Origin: Calliphora vicina
Taxonomy: Eukaryota > Arthropoda > Insecta > Diptera > Calliphoridae
Length of the DNA stretch: 64,000 nucleotides
Reading direction: 5' to 3'
Assembly (NCBI RefSeq): GCF_958450345.1
Contig: NC_088782.1
Location: 36,880,501 to 36,944,500 of the forward strand
Shown here: piece after piece, positions 11,196 to 23,223 of the stretch
Position numbering within the stretch: position 1 is the first letter of the stretch
Layout of the letters: the number at the start of each line of letters is the position of its first letter
Notes under the pieces: model-generated
What the model was told of the DNA's origin: nothing
Seen by the model: the letters and a program-made list of their open reading frames with translations, nothing else
Database searches by the model: none
Position numbers and translations under genes: made by a program

Positions 11196-11905
11196 TAGGA
11201 TCCCTGTGATGGTCTTGTCAGATATCAGCAGCTCATAATATACAAGACCCTTTTGGTCCCACCAAATATATATAATTACCTTAGCTTCACATACGATCTC
11301 TTACGCTTCGGGTTATCGTAATGGATCAGTTTTTCATCGGAAGTAATGATTCGGTGCAAAAAGGATTTTCTTTTCTAGCGTTCAAGCGTCATTTCGGACA
11401 TGCAAAATCATCTTTCGGTCTTTCGACTTCAACTCGTAAGGTACCCAATTTTGGATGAATCCTGCTACTCACAAACGTTTTCAAATTGATGCTAGAGTAG
11501 CTCCCAATAATTTTGCAAGCTCTTGTTAAGTTTGACAACAATCTTCATGTAGCAATGCCTTCAATTCGTGGTATTTAAACTATTTTGGCTGGCCTAGGCG
11601 ACATTTAAAATGACCAAAATCAAACAAACCATCTATCGCACTTTGAATCCGATGGAACACTTTCAGCATAAGCTTTGGTGAGCAATAGGTGTATTTCAAC
11701 TGCACTTTTTTTTCCCAAATTAATGAAATAAAGCAAAACTTCCCGCATATGATGCGTTGGTATAGAATTCGACATTATTGTTTACACTATAATGTCAAAT
11801 AACTAAGTGAGAATAAATTAAGATATTTACCCTTCAAAATGACATATAAATTATTGAAAACAAAAACCGCGTTTAAATGATACGCCATCTATTGTAGATC
11901 CCGTA

Positions 11906-13639
11906 TTTTTAAGTCATACACCCAATATATATTACTAGCATTTTAAGTCGGTTCCAACTTTTGTTTTGTGTATCAGTTTCCTTTATATCTCTCATGAGGG
12001 CTTTGGTAATTGATCTCCATTTCCTCCTAAGAATCTCAGTTTTAATTGGAGTTTGGTTTGTTTTTTCCCCATAGTCCTTGATTCGAGATCGTTTCTGGCG
12101 AAAATAGTCTTGAAATATTTGCAGACTACGTTTTGCATTTTAGCTTAGTTTCTGCGTTCTTTATAAAGGTGTGGAATTTATATGACTTCAAAATTTTTGT
12201 TTTGGTGTTCAATGTTATGAATGTGGATCGGCTTAAGATGCCCAAATGATTAATATATTCAGCTTAATGGAAGGTTTCAATTTCTCATGGAAATTCTTTC
12301 TATAATATTCCAACTGCATAATCCGTTAAGTTTATTTCTATGAAGCGTGTGTAATTTATAAAAAATCAAGTACAGTTCACTGCTTTTTTTAAAAATACAC
12401 TTGTAATTATTAAGCGGGTTTGAGTTTAAATTTACAAGGAAAAATGTCTGTATGTCTATCTGCCTACACATACAACTAGTACATTTGTAGTAGAAGTAAA
12501 AATAATAACCAATTGTTGTTATTTTAATGTTTTAAAAAGTTACAATAATATCCTTGTACTTACCACACTTTTCCTTGTACTTTGTGTGTTTAATTCCTGT
12601 TCCCGTTTCATGTTCATTATTATTATTTTATTTATTGTTATTGTTTCATTTTTAACTGTTTATATTCTATAGAGCTACAACACTTCATTGCACCCTTTGA
12701 AATATACTGAAGAACACTACTCCCTCGATAAACAACATTTTAATTCATTCGACAGTGTAAAGGTAGTTTTAGTAAAAACCTTTATAAGTTCTATAATCGT
12801 TTGCTGTAAAAGGCTGTAAAAGGCTGCAAATTTTAAATATTTTATTTGTGCCGTTTTAAAAGGCCTCAATGTACCCACTTTTCTATACTTATTTGCATGG
12901 CTAACCCTGATTTCTATTTCATAAGTAACCATTGTTGTTACTGTTGCAGCCACCAGCAATTTCGTTAGAGTAAATATTTTTTTTTGAATGTTAAACATCC
13001 CTTAACAAAATTTGACACATTTTATAACGAGCTCGAAATAGTGAGTACGACTACAAATATAAAAGTGCAGGCAGGGTTAATGAGCACCACTACACATTAT
13101 AAATCTAATTTCAACATTTATTATTTATGAGCTTTTATGTTTTCTTTAGTTTTTTTTTGTGTTTGGTCCTTTTTATAATTTCTATATGTTTTAAACGGAG
13201 ATTTGGGTGTTTCATAATTACTTTTATTTTTCTATCTTTCATTTTTGACAATCAAAGTTGACAGTTTTTATGTTGTAACGTTTAACGAGCCTCGTTAGAG
13301 GTGTATTGCAAATTTGAAATTGCATTTAATTAAAATTGTTTTTGGAAGTGAAAGAGAAATATGTTGATTAATTTGTGTATCCCATTGAAGTTTACGTTAA
13401 ATTTGGGTTACAAAAGTAACGGTATTTTTTAGTTAAATGATGAAAGAGAGTGAAAAAAGGGAAAGCTTACTTTTAATGAGTTTCAAAATAATGATTGCCA
13501 CAGGAATCAACAACATATTAATCAAACTATTGATATCAAAAGACTGACAGTTTCCTATTGGAGTCATATTCTTCTATGGAATATCAAATCGTGCAAACAG
13601 CTTCCAAAGCTTTGTTGACACATAAGTACTCTTTTGTCG
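11906..13639. other. AT-rich stretch without recognised genes
   Basis: Only short frames (12277-12471, 12717-12998) with no recognisable domain or splice context. I see no structured repeat beyond homopolymer runs. Confidence 0.5.
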
Positions 13640-13808
13640 AAATTCTTCATGACTATTTTGCATTAATGTGGCTGAATTTCGTTGATGTCTCCTTCAATGC
13701 ACGGGTGGTTATGGGCTTCTATGTCAAACAAGCCCATAACCACCCGCGCATTGAAGGAGACAACAACGAAATTCAGCCACATTAATGCAAAATAGTCATG
13801 AAGAATTT
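13640..13808. repeat. near-perfect long hairpin, 79-bp arms, 11-nt loop
   Basis: Arms 13640-13718 and 13730-13808 are complementary with two mismatches: the A/T difference in CGTTGATGTC versus CGTTGTTGTC, and ATGCACGGG versus ATGCGCGGG. The loop is 13719-13729. The arms have higher GC content than their surroundings and look like former coding sequence. Complementarity stops abruptly at both outer ends. See findings for possible origins. Confidence 0.9.
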
Positions 13809-14424
13809 TTAAATAACTTGATAAATGTTCAATTGTCTTAAGTCTAGGGTGACAATTATAAAGTACGAGACCAGCAAGTATCTCATGAAGTACTGAATTG
13901 TTTTACGGGCTGTATAGCATCGTCTTTTTAACACCACATGACGTCGCACAGTCATGTGCCCCTAAAAAATACTAAATACTAAACTCTTTTACAGTAAATT
14001 GTCCAACGAATTCAAATATGCTACTCTTATTAGACCCCTTGCCCAACAACAAAACAGCGTGCAAAATTTTCTTCTCCTTAAACCGACATTACCTCTGGCA
14101 TCTATGTACAAACACAAGAGACTTGCGCAACTAAATTGCCTAATGTGAAAGGGGTCTTACAATCAGATTTTTGGTTCAGAAGATATAGCCCTTCAAAGTT
14201 GACTGATTTTCAGTTTTCAAAAAAAACAGACCATTTTTATGTAATTTGGTCCGCTTTCAGATACAATATATCGAAAACTATGTAACGGATCGTCATTATT
14301 GATTCTATTGATAGATCTATTCTTTAAGAAAATAATAAACAAAAATTGTACTGTTTGCTTTGTAGTTGTCCAGGTAAATCAATATTTACCAACTATAAAT
14401 TTTTTCAATATTTCTCAACTTTGA

Positions 14425-14850
14425 AGGAAAAAAAAACTATCAATTGCTATATTTGCCATATTTTCAAAATAAGTTCTTTGATTATTCCTTTACCTAATGA
14501 AAAAATTTCCACATGGCCGTTGTTGTCCCAGTTTTTGCTAGAGGTAAAATTTTGAAAAAGGACATATGACCGTGAAAAGCCAACCAATGAAATTTTTTTT
14601 TTTTTAATTTTTTCTGGAATAATTTCAAATAATAAAACCTATAATCTGTGATAAAAGCCTTTAAAAAGAAACATAAAAAATTCAAAAATTTTAAAAAATA
14701 TTTTATTTTACTTCCCATAAAATTGATTTTTCCACAAATTTCAACTTTGCTAACCCATAAGTAGGCACCTGAAAAGCGTAGAACCATTTTCAAACACTCA
14801 TTTCATAGGCTGATCAATTATCTATCATATGCCTTTTAAATTTTTTGATT
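14425..14850. repeat. interspersed repeat, copy 1 (empty-site partner of 53.1 kb)
   Basis: Aligns by eye with 53120-53525 continuing at 55314-55345. Shared landmarks are ATATTTGCCATATTTTCAAA, CCCATAAAATTGATTTTTCC, CATTTCATAGGCTGATCAA and ATCTATCATATGCC. This copy lacks the 1.8 kb element found in the other and therefore serves as its empty site. Confidence 0.75.
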
Positions 14851-14921
14851 GTCTCATTTGGTTCAAAAGTTATGATTTTTGCAATGAAAATATTCAAATG
14901 GCGCCAATGTGCGACACGTCG

Positions 14922-16209
14922 CACAGTGGTATGAGAAAAAAAAAGATGGAAATAAATCTATAACTTCTAAACCCTTAGTCCGATTTGAATGAAATTTGAC
15001 ATGCGTACAGACGAAGTGTTGTCGAGTTTAAGTTTTGAATTTTGACTGCACGGGCGCACCGGGGGTGCGGCCAGGTTCCCCAAAGTAGGACACCTAGGGG
15101 TTTTTGATAACAGCGGATCCAAATATTTTTTGCCAATTAAAAAACATAAGGTAGACATATTATATGTCAACGGATAGGGAATTTTGTCTACTTTTCAAAA
15201 ATATATATAACTTTTTACAACTAAAAAAATCATGGAATACTTTTTTGAAAAATATGAAAAAAATGCTTTTTTTGAGTTTTTACAAAGATACAAATATTTT
15301 AATTTGAAATAAAATTTTTATTTATGAATATTTTTTAACACAATTTTACAGTAATATAGATTTTTCAATTTAAAATGAAAAACTGAACACCAAATTTTAA
15401 ATTTGTAATCAGGAATCCCGCAATTCCCAAAAAAGTGTTGAAAAATCCCAAAAATGGGATTTTTTAGTTTTTACAAAATAATTAAGAACATATTGGGCCA
15501 TGTAAAATGGGTTACTATATTTTGATATCGAGTATGCGATTTGAGAATTTTTGCACTAAAGTTGAATTTTACATAAAAAATAGGTGTTCTTTGAATGGAC
15601 CTGGTCCCCTCGGTATTAAAAATTTTAAATTTTTTAATTTAAAACATTCGACGTGAAGTTAGCTTTTTAAAAAGTACAAATTCTTTATACATCCTTTTAG
15701 AAATTTTTTAGATAACTTAAAAAGAATAATAGTACTTTTTTCCCAAAAAAATAGCGAAAAATCGCCTTTTTAAAATTTTTAAAATTCAAATGCATGTAAC
15801 TTTGGACTCAGTCATGATAAATTCTTTCTATATTTCATACATAAATTTATTGTTAGTAAAACAAAAGAAAAATGGAGAAAATAGGGAAATATTTGGATCC
15901 GCTGTTATCAAAAAACTGGAGTAGGGTGGGTAAAAATGATGAAAATTTAGTTTTCAAATGCGAATATCTCCTAAGTTATAAGAGATAATTGGTAGCTACG
16001 ACGAGGAGATTCTATATATGTGATCGTTTTGAAATCCGAATACAGCCGAAGAAATAGGATCGTTTTAAAAATTGGGCCCGTGCGGTCAAAATTCAAAACT
16101 TAAACTCGACAACACTTCGTCTGTGCGCATGTCAAATTTCATTCAAATCCGACTAAGAGTTTAGAAGTTACAGATTTATTTCCATCTTTTTTTTTCTCAT
16201 ACCACTGTG
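14922..16209. mobile_element. non-autonomous Transib-like element 2 (1288 bp)
   Basis: Begins CACAGTGGTATGAG and ends CTCATACCACTGTG, with inverted repeats of about 130 bp (left to about 15050; right from about 16075) differing at only a few positions. The 5-bp flanks are CGTCG on both sides (14917-14921, 16210-16214). CACAGTG ends plus a GC-rich 5-bp duplication of CGNCG type are the hallmarks of Transib transposons (family knowledge). No transposase frame exists; the interior is AT-rich. Interior phrases resemble element 1 (for example AATCCCGCAATTCCCAAAAA). Confidence 0.85.
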
Positions 16210-16339
16210 CGTCGTCCAAATGCATATAATCCAATTTAGGCAGAAATAACTCTGATATACCTCTTTCCTATCGTTCTTAAAAGAGTTATCGAGGATGAAT
16301 TAAATGACCCCGGAACCTAACCTAACTCTGATATAAAGT

Positions 16340-16745
16340 CGAGATATCGAACTACCTTAACAGTTACTGCTTGACCTGCCTCATTTTCGAAGAAGTATGG
16401 TCCACTTATGCCTTCTGCCCAAAATCCGCACTAAACAGTGTGGATGTATTTGTTTTTCGACAATCGCATGTGGGGTCTCTGAGCTCCAAATGTCGCAATT
16501 TAGCTGATTAATAAATTATATTAATCAGCTAAATTTTATAATTATAAAATTTATTTATCAAAATGAGTGTTCTGATAGGGCAAAGTTATGCGTGCTTCGC
16601 CCATTTTAAAACATCTTCAGGAATGAGGCCCATTCTGATGCCCATCGTCCAAAATTCGACAATTGTTGAATTTTGGTCGATGCCAATCCACATGAGATCC
16701 AATAGCGTTCAATGCATCCCGAAAAAGTAACTGTTTGGTGTGAAT
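16340..16745 (-). pseudogene. fragment of mariner-like transposase, second family
   Basis: On the minus strand around 16350-16440 the sequence translates as TV-CGFWAEGISGPYFFENEAGQ, with a stop inside. It matches the family at 6.3 and 42.0 kb. Further parts to about 16745 are decayed. Confidence 0.6.
16497..16535. repeat. perfect 15-bp AT-rich palindrome
   Basis: Arms 16497-16511 and 16521-16535 (AATTTAGCTGATTAA and complement) with a 9-nt loop. It lies within the decayed mariner-like region. It could extrude as a small cruciform; no function is inferred. Confidence 0.85.
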
Positions 16746-19099
16746 TTTGAGCGGTCCAAATTTCAATCGCGGTCCAAATTGTTATTAATTTAAGTAAATG
16801 TAAATAGAGTTTTTTGAATGAATTTGAATTGGAAGAAGTGTTTTATTTAGAGAGAGAAAGAGAGAGAGAGTTTTTACGATAAGCAGATAAGGAAAGGTAG
16901 TTTTCTACATATCTCACACACACTTTGTTTTATTTAAATTTAAAGGTAGGAAGTGCTTAATAAAAGACTCTTTACAACTAGTCAGATTAGTTCAGTAGTT
17001 CTTGTTTTAAATAATAGTATTTGGTGTAGTCCTATTTAAGATACACTACTCTACGTTTTAAAATATTTAGACCAGTATATCAGCATTTCAAAAGTCTCGC
17101 TACCAGACTATTTGGAACAGTTGACACGAAAACTTATTCAAAAATATACTTATTTAAACAAATCATGTGTTTATTATATGCAACTGTAAAAATACAGGAT
17201 ATAAAAGAAGATCAATAACAGAAATTATGATCGCTTCTTACAATGTTCCTAATTTTTAAACCAATTAAGGTGGCTGATTCCATTCTTATCAATTAGTTGA
17301 ACTTGATATTTCCTACATTTATGTTATGAGTTGAATATTATAGTCATTGTAGTGGAATTTAAACTGTAGGGTATCATATAATAGATTTCAATCAGTTTAT
17401 TTTCAACTTCTTTTTTACTTAGCCTAAATAGTTGACTTTTAACGAAGGTATATGTTTGCATTTTTTTTATTATTTTTACTTTGATTGATGATCATTATGA
17501 CAGGGGGAGTATCATAAATCAATTTCAAGTGGAAGACAATAAATTTCCTAATTATTATTATTCATTGGAAATCATTACAATTATTATTTAACAATTAGGG
17601 TGAGATTTATGAAAAACAGTTCTAAAACTTGTCAAAAAAAAATTAGAAAAAACAAAGTACACAATTTTTTAATTATTTGAAAAGATTTTTCTGTAATTTG
17701 AAATTTTTATTAAAAATTAACTAAAATTTCCCTTAAATTTACTTAGATGTTATATTATTTATGTACACAAATTTTACTACAATTTACTATTTTTTTCACC
17801 ATATGCTTTCTATGTACATTTTCGTTACTAAAACATGCTATTTAAAACCTTTGCAAATATTTGAATTACAAATGTTTTATTGCGATAAACATTAAAACAC
17901 TTTTCTATTTATTTATTTTATAACCACTCAGGGAGTCCATAAAATCATTTACATTCTAATGACAACCATGCCGTGTGACATAATAAATTATTTATTAACT
18001 ACAAATCACTATTTATAAACTACTTTTATGTGAAGAGATAAGATAAATAAAATAAAATTATTAATAACTTGGCAGTAAAGCTCAATGGAAATAGAAATTT
18101 GCAAAAGTTTTGTATTAATATTATGGAGTGATGGTTGGGGTTATAGGGTTTCTGGCGTTATATTAGTTTTATAGGGAATTTGTCTGGTTTAATAATTACT
18201 TTGGAAAATTGACAAATTTCCCAAATTAACAAATTTCTTCTACAACTATAATGATTAACAAATACCGGATGTCTCCGAATGAGTTAGAGAGATTTTCATT
18301 GGTGATGCTGGGTTATAGAGAATGAAAATTTCATTGGAAACTGTGAGCCTAGATTACATAGATAATAAACGATATTGGATGATCAGCACCAGGCATAAAC
18401 TAATAGAAAATTGGTGTAAAAATATAAAAAAACAGAAAAGGGAGAAAGGAGCCTACTCCCAATCTGGAATCATATTTGTATTTCCATCACAGTTTCTAGC
18501 TGTGATTTTCTACTGTAAACTTAATCCGAAGGAAAGGCGTATGAGGACATTAATAGGTAAACGTGGCTGCTTAAACCAAAAATAATCTATATACGATATA
18601 TACGCCGATAATTGGGTAAATTTTGTCAAATTAATCACTTGATGATGGATGTACGTTCACATGTTTAAGTTGCGCAAAGAGTGAAAATGATAGTGGTTCA
18701 AGGACAATGATTAGAATAGTAGAAATCGATTCAGTATTCCACACATTTAGACATAGATAGAATAAACAACTCAATATTATTAGATCCGGACAATTATCTT
18801 TGATATAAAAATTTCACAAATAGAGCTTAAACACTGATTACTGAACTTAAGTCCATTGAGAGAAGAAGATTATCACAAGTATTCCGTCAATAGGGGAAAT
18901 TTTTTGTGCCTTTTTCATGCTTTTCAACCATCTAGTTGTCCGAATAACGCAAAGTTAATAAGCTCAACGAAGGCTACAACATAATTAATAAAGGAAATCG
19001 GAATTTTTGGATTTCCTTGAGTGGGACCCTGGAAAATCATATTTTTTCGTAAGTTAGCTAACAAAACTCAATTAAAATCATCATCAAAATGTTCGATTT
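16746..19099. other. AT-rich stretch without recognised genes
   Basis: Contains an AG-rich microsatellite near 16851-16870 and a frame at 18322-18585 of 87 codons rich in Lys/Arg that I cannot assign. No splice-linked coding structure is visible. Confidence 0.45.
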
Positions 19100-20041
19100 C
19101 AGACTCCAGCTAATTCAGCGTTTTGCCTTTATATCGCGATTTCATAGGCAGTATACTTGGTCCTCTCATGTATATAGTTTATACTTCAGATATGCCCACA
19201 AATAACCAGATACATTCGTCAACTTTTGCAGACGACACAGCGTTCGTCCAGAAATTGCTTCTAGTTGTCTGCAGGCTCATATTAAAGAACTCGAAAAATG
19301 GCTAAACAAATGGAGGATAAAAGTTAGTCCAACAAAATGTGCACATGTAACTTTTACCTTGAGAAAGGGAAACTGTCCCAAACTTAAGATAAATAACATC
19401 AATATTCCCGAGGAAAATCATATTAAATATCTTGGTATACACCTTGATCGTCGCCTTACCTGGTCTCAACATATTGAATCCAAATCCACACAACTTAAAC
19501 TTAAAACATTACAGCTCCAGTGGCTGCTTTGTTCCCATTCTGCTCTCAACCTAAACTACAAGGTTCTACTCTACAAAGCTATTATTAAGCCAATATGGAC
19601 CTATGGTATCCAACTATGGGGAACAGCTTCTGCTTCTAATATAGAAAAATTACAAAGACGACAAAATAAAACATTGCGACTAATTACTGGTGACCCTTGG
19701 TATATTAGTAACGCGAATATTCATAAGGACCTTAACATTCCATTTGTTCGCGACGAAATAAAAACCTTATGCTCCAGATATGTACGAAAACTGGCAACTC
19801 ATCCAAATTCTCTTGCACAGGATCTACTATATTATAATGAACATACTCGCCTCAAGCGGGCAGACACATTGGCCCTCGCAGAACAGCATGAAAGATGAAC
19901 ACTTTACGCAACGAAAAATGGAATTTCTGTTGCAATGGCAATATACCCAGAAGTTACTAGTTAATTTAAGATTTTAATACTTATTGTTATTTTCTTTAAT
20001 AAGAAAGATCCAGTAAATAAAAATAAAATTAAAAAAAAAAT
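19100..20041 (+). mobile_element. 5'-truncated jockey-type LINE
   Basis: 19123-19305 begins mid reverse transcriptase (LGPLMYIVYTSDMPTNN, then STFADDTAF with the FADD catalytic box). After a frameshift, 19359-19898 continues with HIKYLGIHLDRRLTWSQHI, IIKPIWTYGIQLWGTAS and RRQNKTLRLITGDPWYISN, the characteristic C-terminal region of jockey-clade RTs. An A-run ending at 20041 is the poly(A) tail. 5' truncation plus frameshift make it inactive. Confidence 0.88.
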
Positions 20042-20838
20042 GGGCAAGGACATGGCCACTTTATGGAAGTGCTCGCCGTGTTCATCCGACTCTGAGGCTA
20101 GCTGCTTGCTGAAGTATTCGAGCTGGTGATGCAAGAAGTGAATTTTGTGAGTCCTGTTCACTTTTTAATTTTCTGGAATTATTGTAACATCTTGGTCACA
20201 AGACCGGGATAATATTATGCTCTCTTACTTCCCAAAAAATATCTTATGACTTTCTTCACTGCCCTCCATGCAAGTGAAGCATAACCGACAAAAGCGTCTT
20301 TGAATTCCTTTGATTTCATAAGATTCCCCATATTGGGCCCATTCAGAACACCTTCCTTCAATTTTGATTCACTGATTCTTCGGAAAATATTTTTAAAACA
20401 ATCGAGAATTTTTGGTTGATTCACAATGGCCTTGATGAAATGTTTGACGATTCCCAGTTTTACATGGAGAGGGGGCATGAGCACGTTCTCTATAGGCACG
20501 AGTGGATCATTTACGCAGTTGTTTCCTTTCTTCGGTGGATCTCGAACAAGCCAATTAGGCGTCTCGTACAGGTTTCTTTTAAATCGGGTTTTCCAGAGAC
20601 ACAAGATATAGTACATGTGTTTCGTATAGACTCCTTGGAGACCTCTTAGCATTGCCACGACTTTCAGATCACAACTGATCAGTGTAGCAAACTTTATCCC
20701 AAAATTATTTCCATGGATTCGCATGTTTCACTCATATCTGTGATGTAGTCATTAACAATGCTTTGTTTTTTATTATGTTTATGCAGCAAGCTTGATTTCG
20801 AAGAATCGATGAACATTCGCCAATCAGCTGCGAAATAA
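20042..20838 (-). pseudogene. transposon-like conserved ORF of unknown family, partial
   Basis: The minus frame 20215-20724 (169 aa) contains CDLKVVAMLRGLQGVYTK, followed by PLHVKLGIVKHFIKAI. The minus frame up to 20838 adds WRMFIDSSKSSLLHKHNKK, and 20042-20161 gives KIHFLHHQLEYF...SDEHGEHFHKV. I recognise this set of motifs from repetitive uncharacterised arthropod and cnidarian proteins, probably a transposon-encoded protein, but cannot name the family. Three frames would have to be joined, and LINE sequence bounds it on both sides, so the copy is broken. Confidence 0.5.
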
Positions 20839-22360
20839 GTCTCCTGTGCCAGATGGTATACCATCACTGGTCTTGAAGCATTGTAATTCGACGCTATCTC
20901 GTCCATCAGCTAAACTTTTCAGCACTTTATACCATGCCGGCAAATTCACTGTATGTTGGAAGGTTGCTAATATAACGCCAATTCCTAAAACTAACTAACC
21001 TAAGAAGCTAACAACCCTGATAATTATCGCCCTATAGCAATTTGTTCTGCACTTTCCAAAGTTATGGAGGGTATGGTTAACTACAATCTTGTGAATTATT
21101 TAGAGTCCAACAATTTACTCAGCGACCGGCAGTATGGCTCTACGGGAGACTTGCTAGCCTTCCTCCATAGTGTCGTTCCATACACCGTTTTGGTGAAAGT
21201 AAAGTGGTGGCTCTAGATATTTCTAAAGCGTTTGATAGAGTACGGCATGGTTCACTTTTAGCTAAACTTATTGCTTTTGTTGTCGGTAATAATTTTTCTT
21301 GATTTATATGGAGCTTTCTCAGAGATCGCACTATACGTGTTGTTATAGGTGGAATCTCATCAAACGTGTTCAAGATCAATTCAGGGGTACCGCAAGGCTC
21401 CGTTCTTTCTCCTACTCTTTTTATTATTTTTCTAAACGACCTTCTACGTCAAACTTCCAGCCCTATCTATTCTTTTGCAGCTGACAGCAACATTTGCCAT
21501 TCTTATTCATTCAGTTATTGTCCAAGCCTGTCTGAGATTGGGGCAATGAGGCAAAACATGAATGAGGTCGTGCGAATAGGGCCGCTTTCAACGCTCACAA
21601 GACTCAGTGTTGCATGTTGACACAAAAACGAACTACAGACTATGTTGCTTCATCTGTATTTATGGGTGGCGCAAATATTGTGGAATCAGACGCTCTTGAT
21701 GTTCTCGGCATGAAAATACAATGTGATGTCCATTGGTCTAAATACATTTTTCAAGTGTCGAAAGAAGCATTCAAGTGTCTCGAATTTCTGAAACGGTGTA
21801 GGAATTACTTCACTCCATCTGATCTTCTCACTATTTACTCCACCTATATCCAACCGAAAATGGAATACAACTCCCATGTATGGGCCGGTGTTTCAAAGTC
21901 TATTTTGAAGCTTCTCGACCGCGTACAGGAGAGGGCGAAGGTGATTATTGGTGACAGTAGGGTATCGAACTCTATTGATTCTCTGGAGCACCGACGCAAT
22001 GTTACTACAATGGAATGTGTTGTGATGAAATTAGGGAACTTGTTCCTGATATCCGCTGATTTGTACGTAATACATGTTTTTAACTTTTTCCGTGACCCCC
22101 GGCGATCACTGACTCCTACCATTTGTCGCCTAGTGTTATTGTATATGTTGTTCTGATAAATAGGAGAATACCCTTCACTACCACTGTCAATGTCGTGCAC
22201 TATCACGCAATCCAATCTAGAACACTTGAAGATTATGGACCCATTTGTAATAGTAAAATACACGAAGTTCATAAAACTTGTCTTAAATAATAGAAGAATG
22301 ATAAAATTGTATATACGAATACCGTTATGAATTCACTTTGAATTAACTGTATGATCCTAC
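20839..22360 (+). mobile_element. decayed LINE with reverse transcriptase fragments
   Basis: Plus-strand fragments read SPVPDGIPSLVLKHCNSTL near 20845 (RT fingers), INSGVPQGSVLSPTLFIIFL at 21380-21440 (palm), a degenerate SFAADSN in place of the catalytic YADD box, and PKMEYNSHVWAGVSKSILKL with LLDRVQERAKVIIGD at 21850-21960. Several stops and frameshifts interrupt it. Clade uncertain. Confidence 0.8.
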
Positions 22361-23108
22361 TTTAACCTAACCATGTGCTCCTTTCTTCAGAGTAACACGA
22401 TGTGATTGGTATATGCCGATCAAAGCATCGCGAAGTGAGCTGTTTCAGATAATCTAACTTAACATGAATCAGATTTGGTTTTTACAAAAACTAAATTAGT
22501 TTATTTTTAAATTCATTTATTTAACTTAAAAATTATAAAATTAAAATTACAAAGATTTTTTACATTTAAAGACTATTTAACATGTTTGAACATGGGTAAA
22601 CATTTCGTTGTTTAAAGAGTATAGACAGATTTATTAAAATAGAAACAAAAAATACAAAAAGATTAAAAAAATCTTAAAAAAAAACATAAATCACATTTGA
22701 ATAAAATGAACAAAAGAGAACTAAAAAGACAGTTAATTTAAAACTACTCGCATTTACTTAAATAATTTATTATTAAATATTTATAATGTAAAACAAAAAA
22801 AAAAAAAAAAAAAAATCACAGGCATATTATTAAACTAATATGAAATTGATTATTTTAAATAATATGCGCAGTCTTTATGGCTAGTATTTACTTGATAATT
22901 TAATTAAATTTAATTAAATATTTCAATATAAAGAGAAAACAAAGAGCTAAAGAGTGGGAGTACTAGAGTTTAGAGAAAGTTCTTAACTTTACAGGAAACA
23001 AGAACTCAAGTGCTTAAACATTAATTAATTACAATTACAACTAAAACTATGCATTTTATTTAAAACTGTTTAGGGGTCTTAACTATTTCTAAGCCATATG
23101 ACTGGTTG
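22361..23108 (-). other. 3' flank / probable 3' UTR of the cadherin gene
   Basis: AT-rich and without frames. Read on the minus strand, AATAAA hexamers occur at about 23059-23054, 22772-22767 and 22632-22627, so several poly(A) sites are possible. A homopolymer A-run sits at 22796-22815 on the plus strand. The true transcript end cannot be fixed from sequence alone. Confidence 0.45.
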
Positions 23109-23223
23109 CTACAAAGGTCCATAAATGGGCTCCGAATAGGGCATATAAACAGTGGGTACCACTCCATAAGTCTCGGTGGTGGAGCGAGAGGCCTGTAAAC
23201 TGCGTTTGGAATGTTTTTTGTAC
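23109..23223 (-). CDS. Cad74A: cadherin exon 7: cytoplasmic tail
   Basis: 115 nt after a 53-bp intron (donor GTAAGT, acceptor TTTAG). It completes Lys1799, then reads YKKHSKRSLQASRSTTETYG and ends ...PYSEPIYGPL with stop TAG at 23111-23109. Tyr-rich, Ser/Thr-rich and very short. No beta-catenin or p120 binding segment is visible. Confidence 0.85.

Larger units (their letters stand above)
10361..11905 (-). mobile_element. mariner copy C carrying two MITE insertions
   Basis: Transposase remnants on the minus strand span the C-terminal end near 10430-10530, the middle near 10790-10930 (MKRALAEKHPKYASKHEIV) and degraded N-terminal parts up to about 11750. The outer end reads ...CGTTTAAATGATACGCCATC, matching copy F at 61590-61620. 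Two related MITEs (10539-10785, 10949-11195) split it. Frames are broken. Confidence 0.8.

Noticed and set aside
13921..13960. CGTCGCACAGTCATG near 13942 as another Transib end
   Set aside because: The heptamer is imperfect and no opposite end with matching flank was found.
18322..18585. 87-codon Lys/Arg-rich frame as a gene
   Set aside because: No domain, no splice partner and surrounded by decayed repeats; chance is the simpler explanation.
20694..20906. Full 70-codon minus frame as part of the unknown transposon ORF
   Set aside because: The part above about 20838 is antisense to LINE reverse-transcriptase sequence; only the lower part fits the unknown family.
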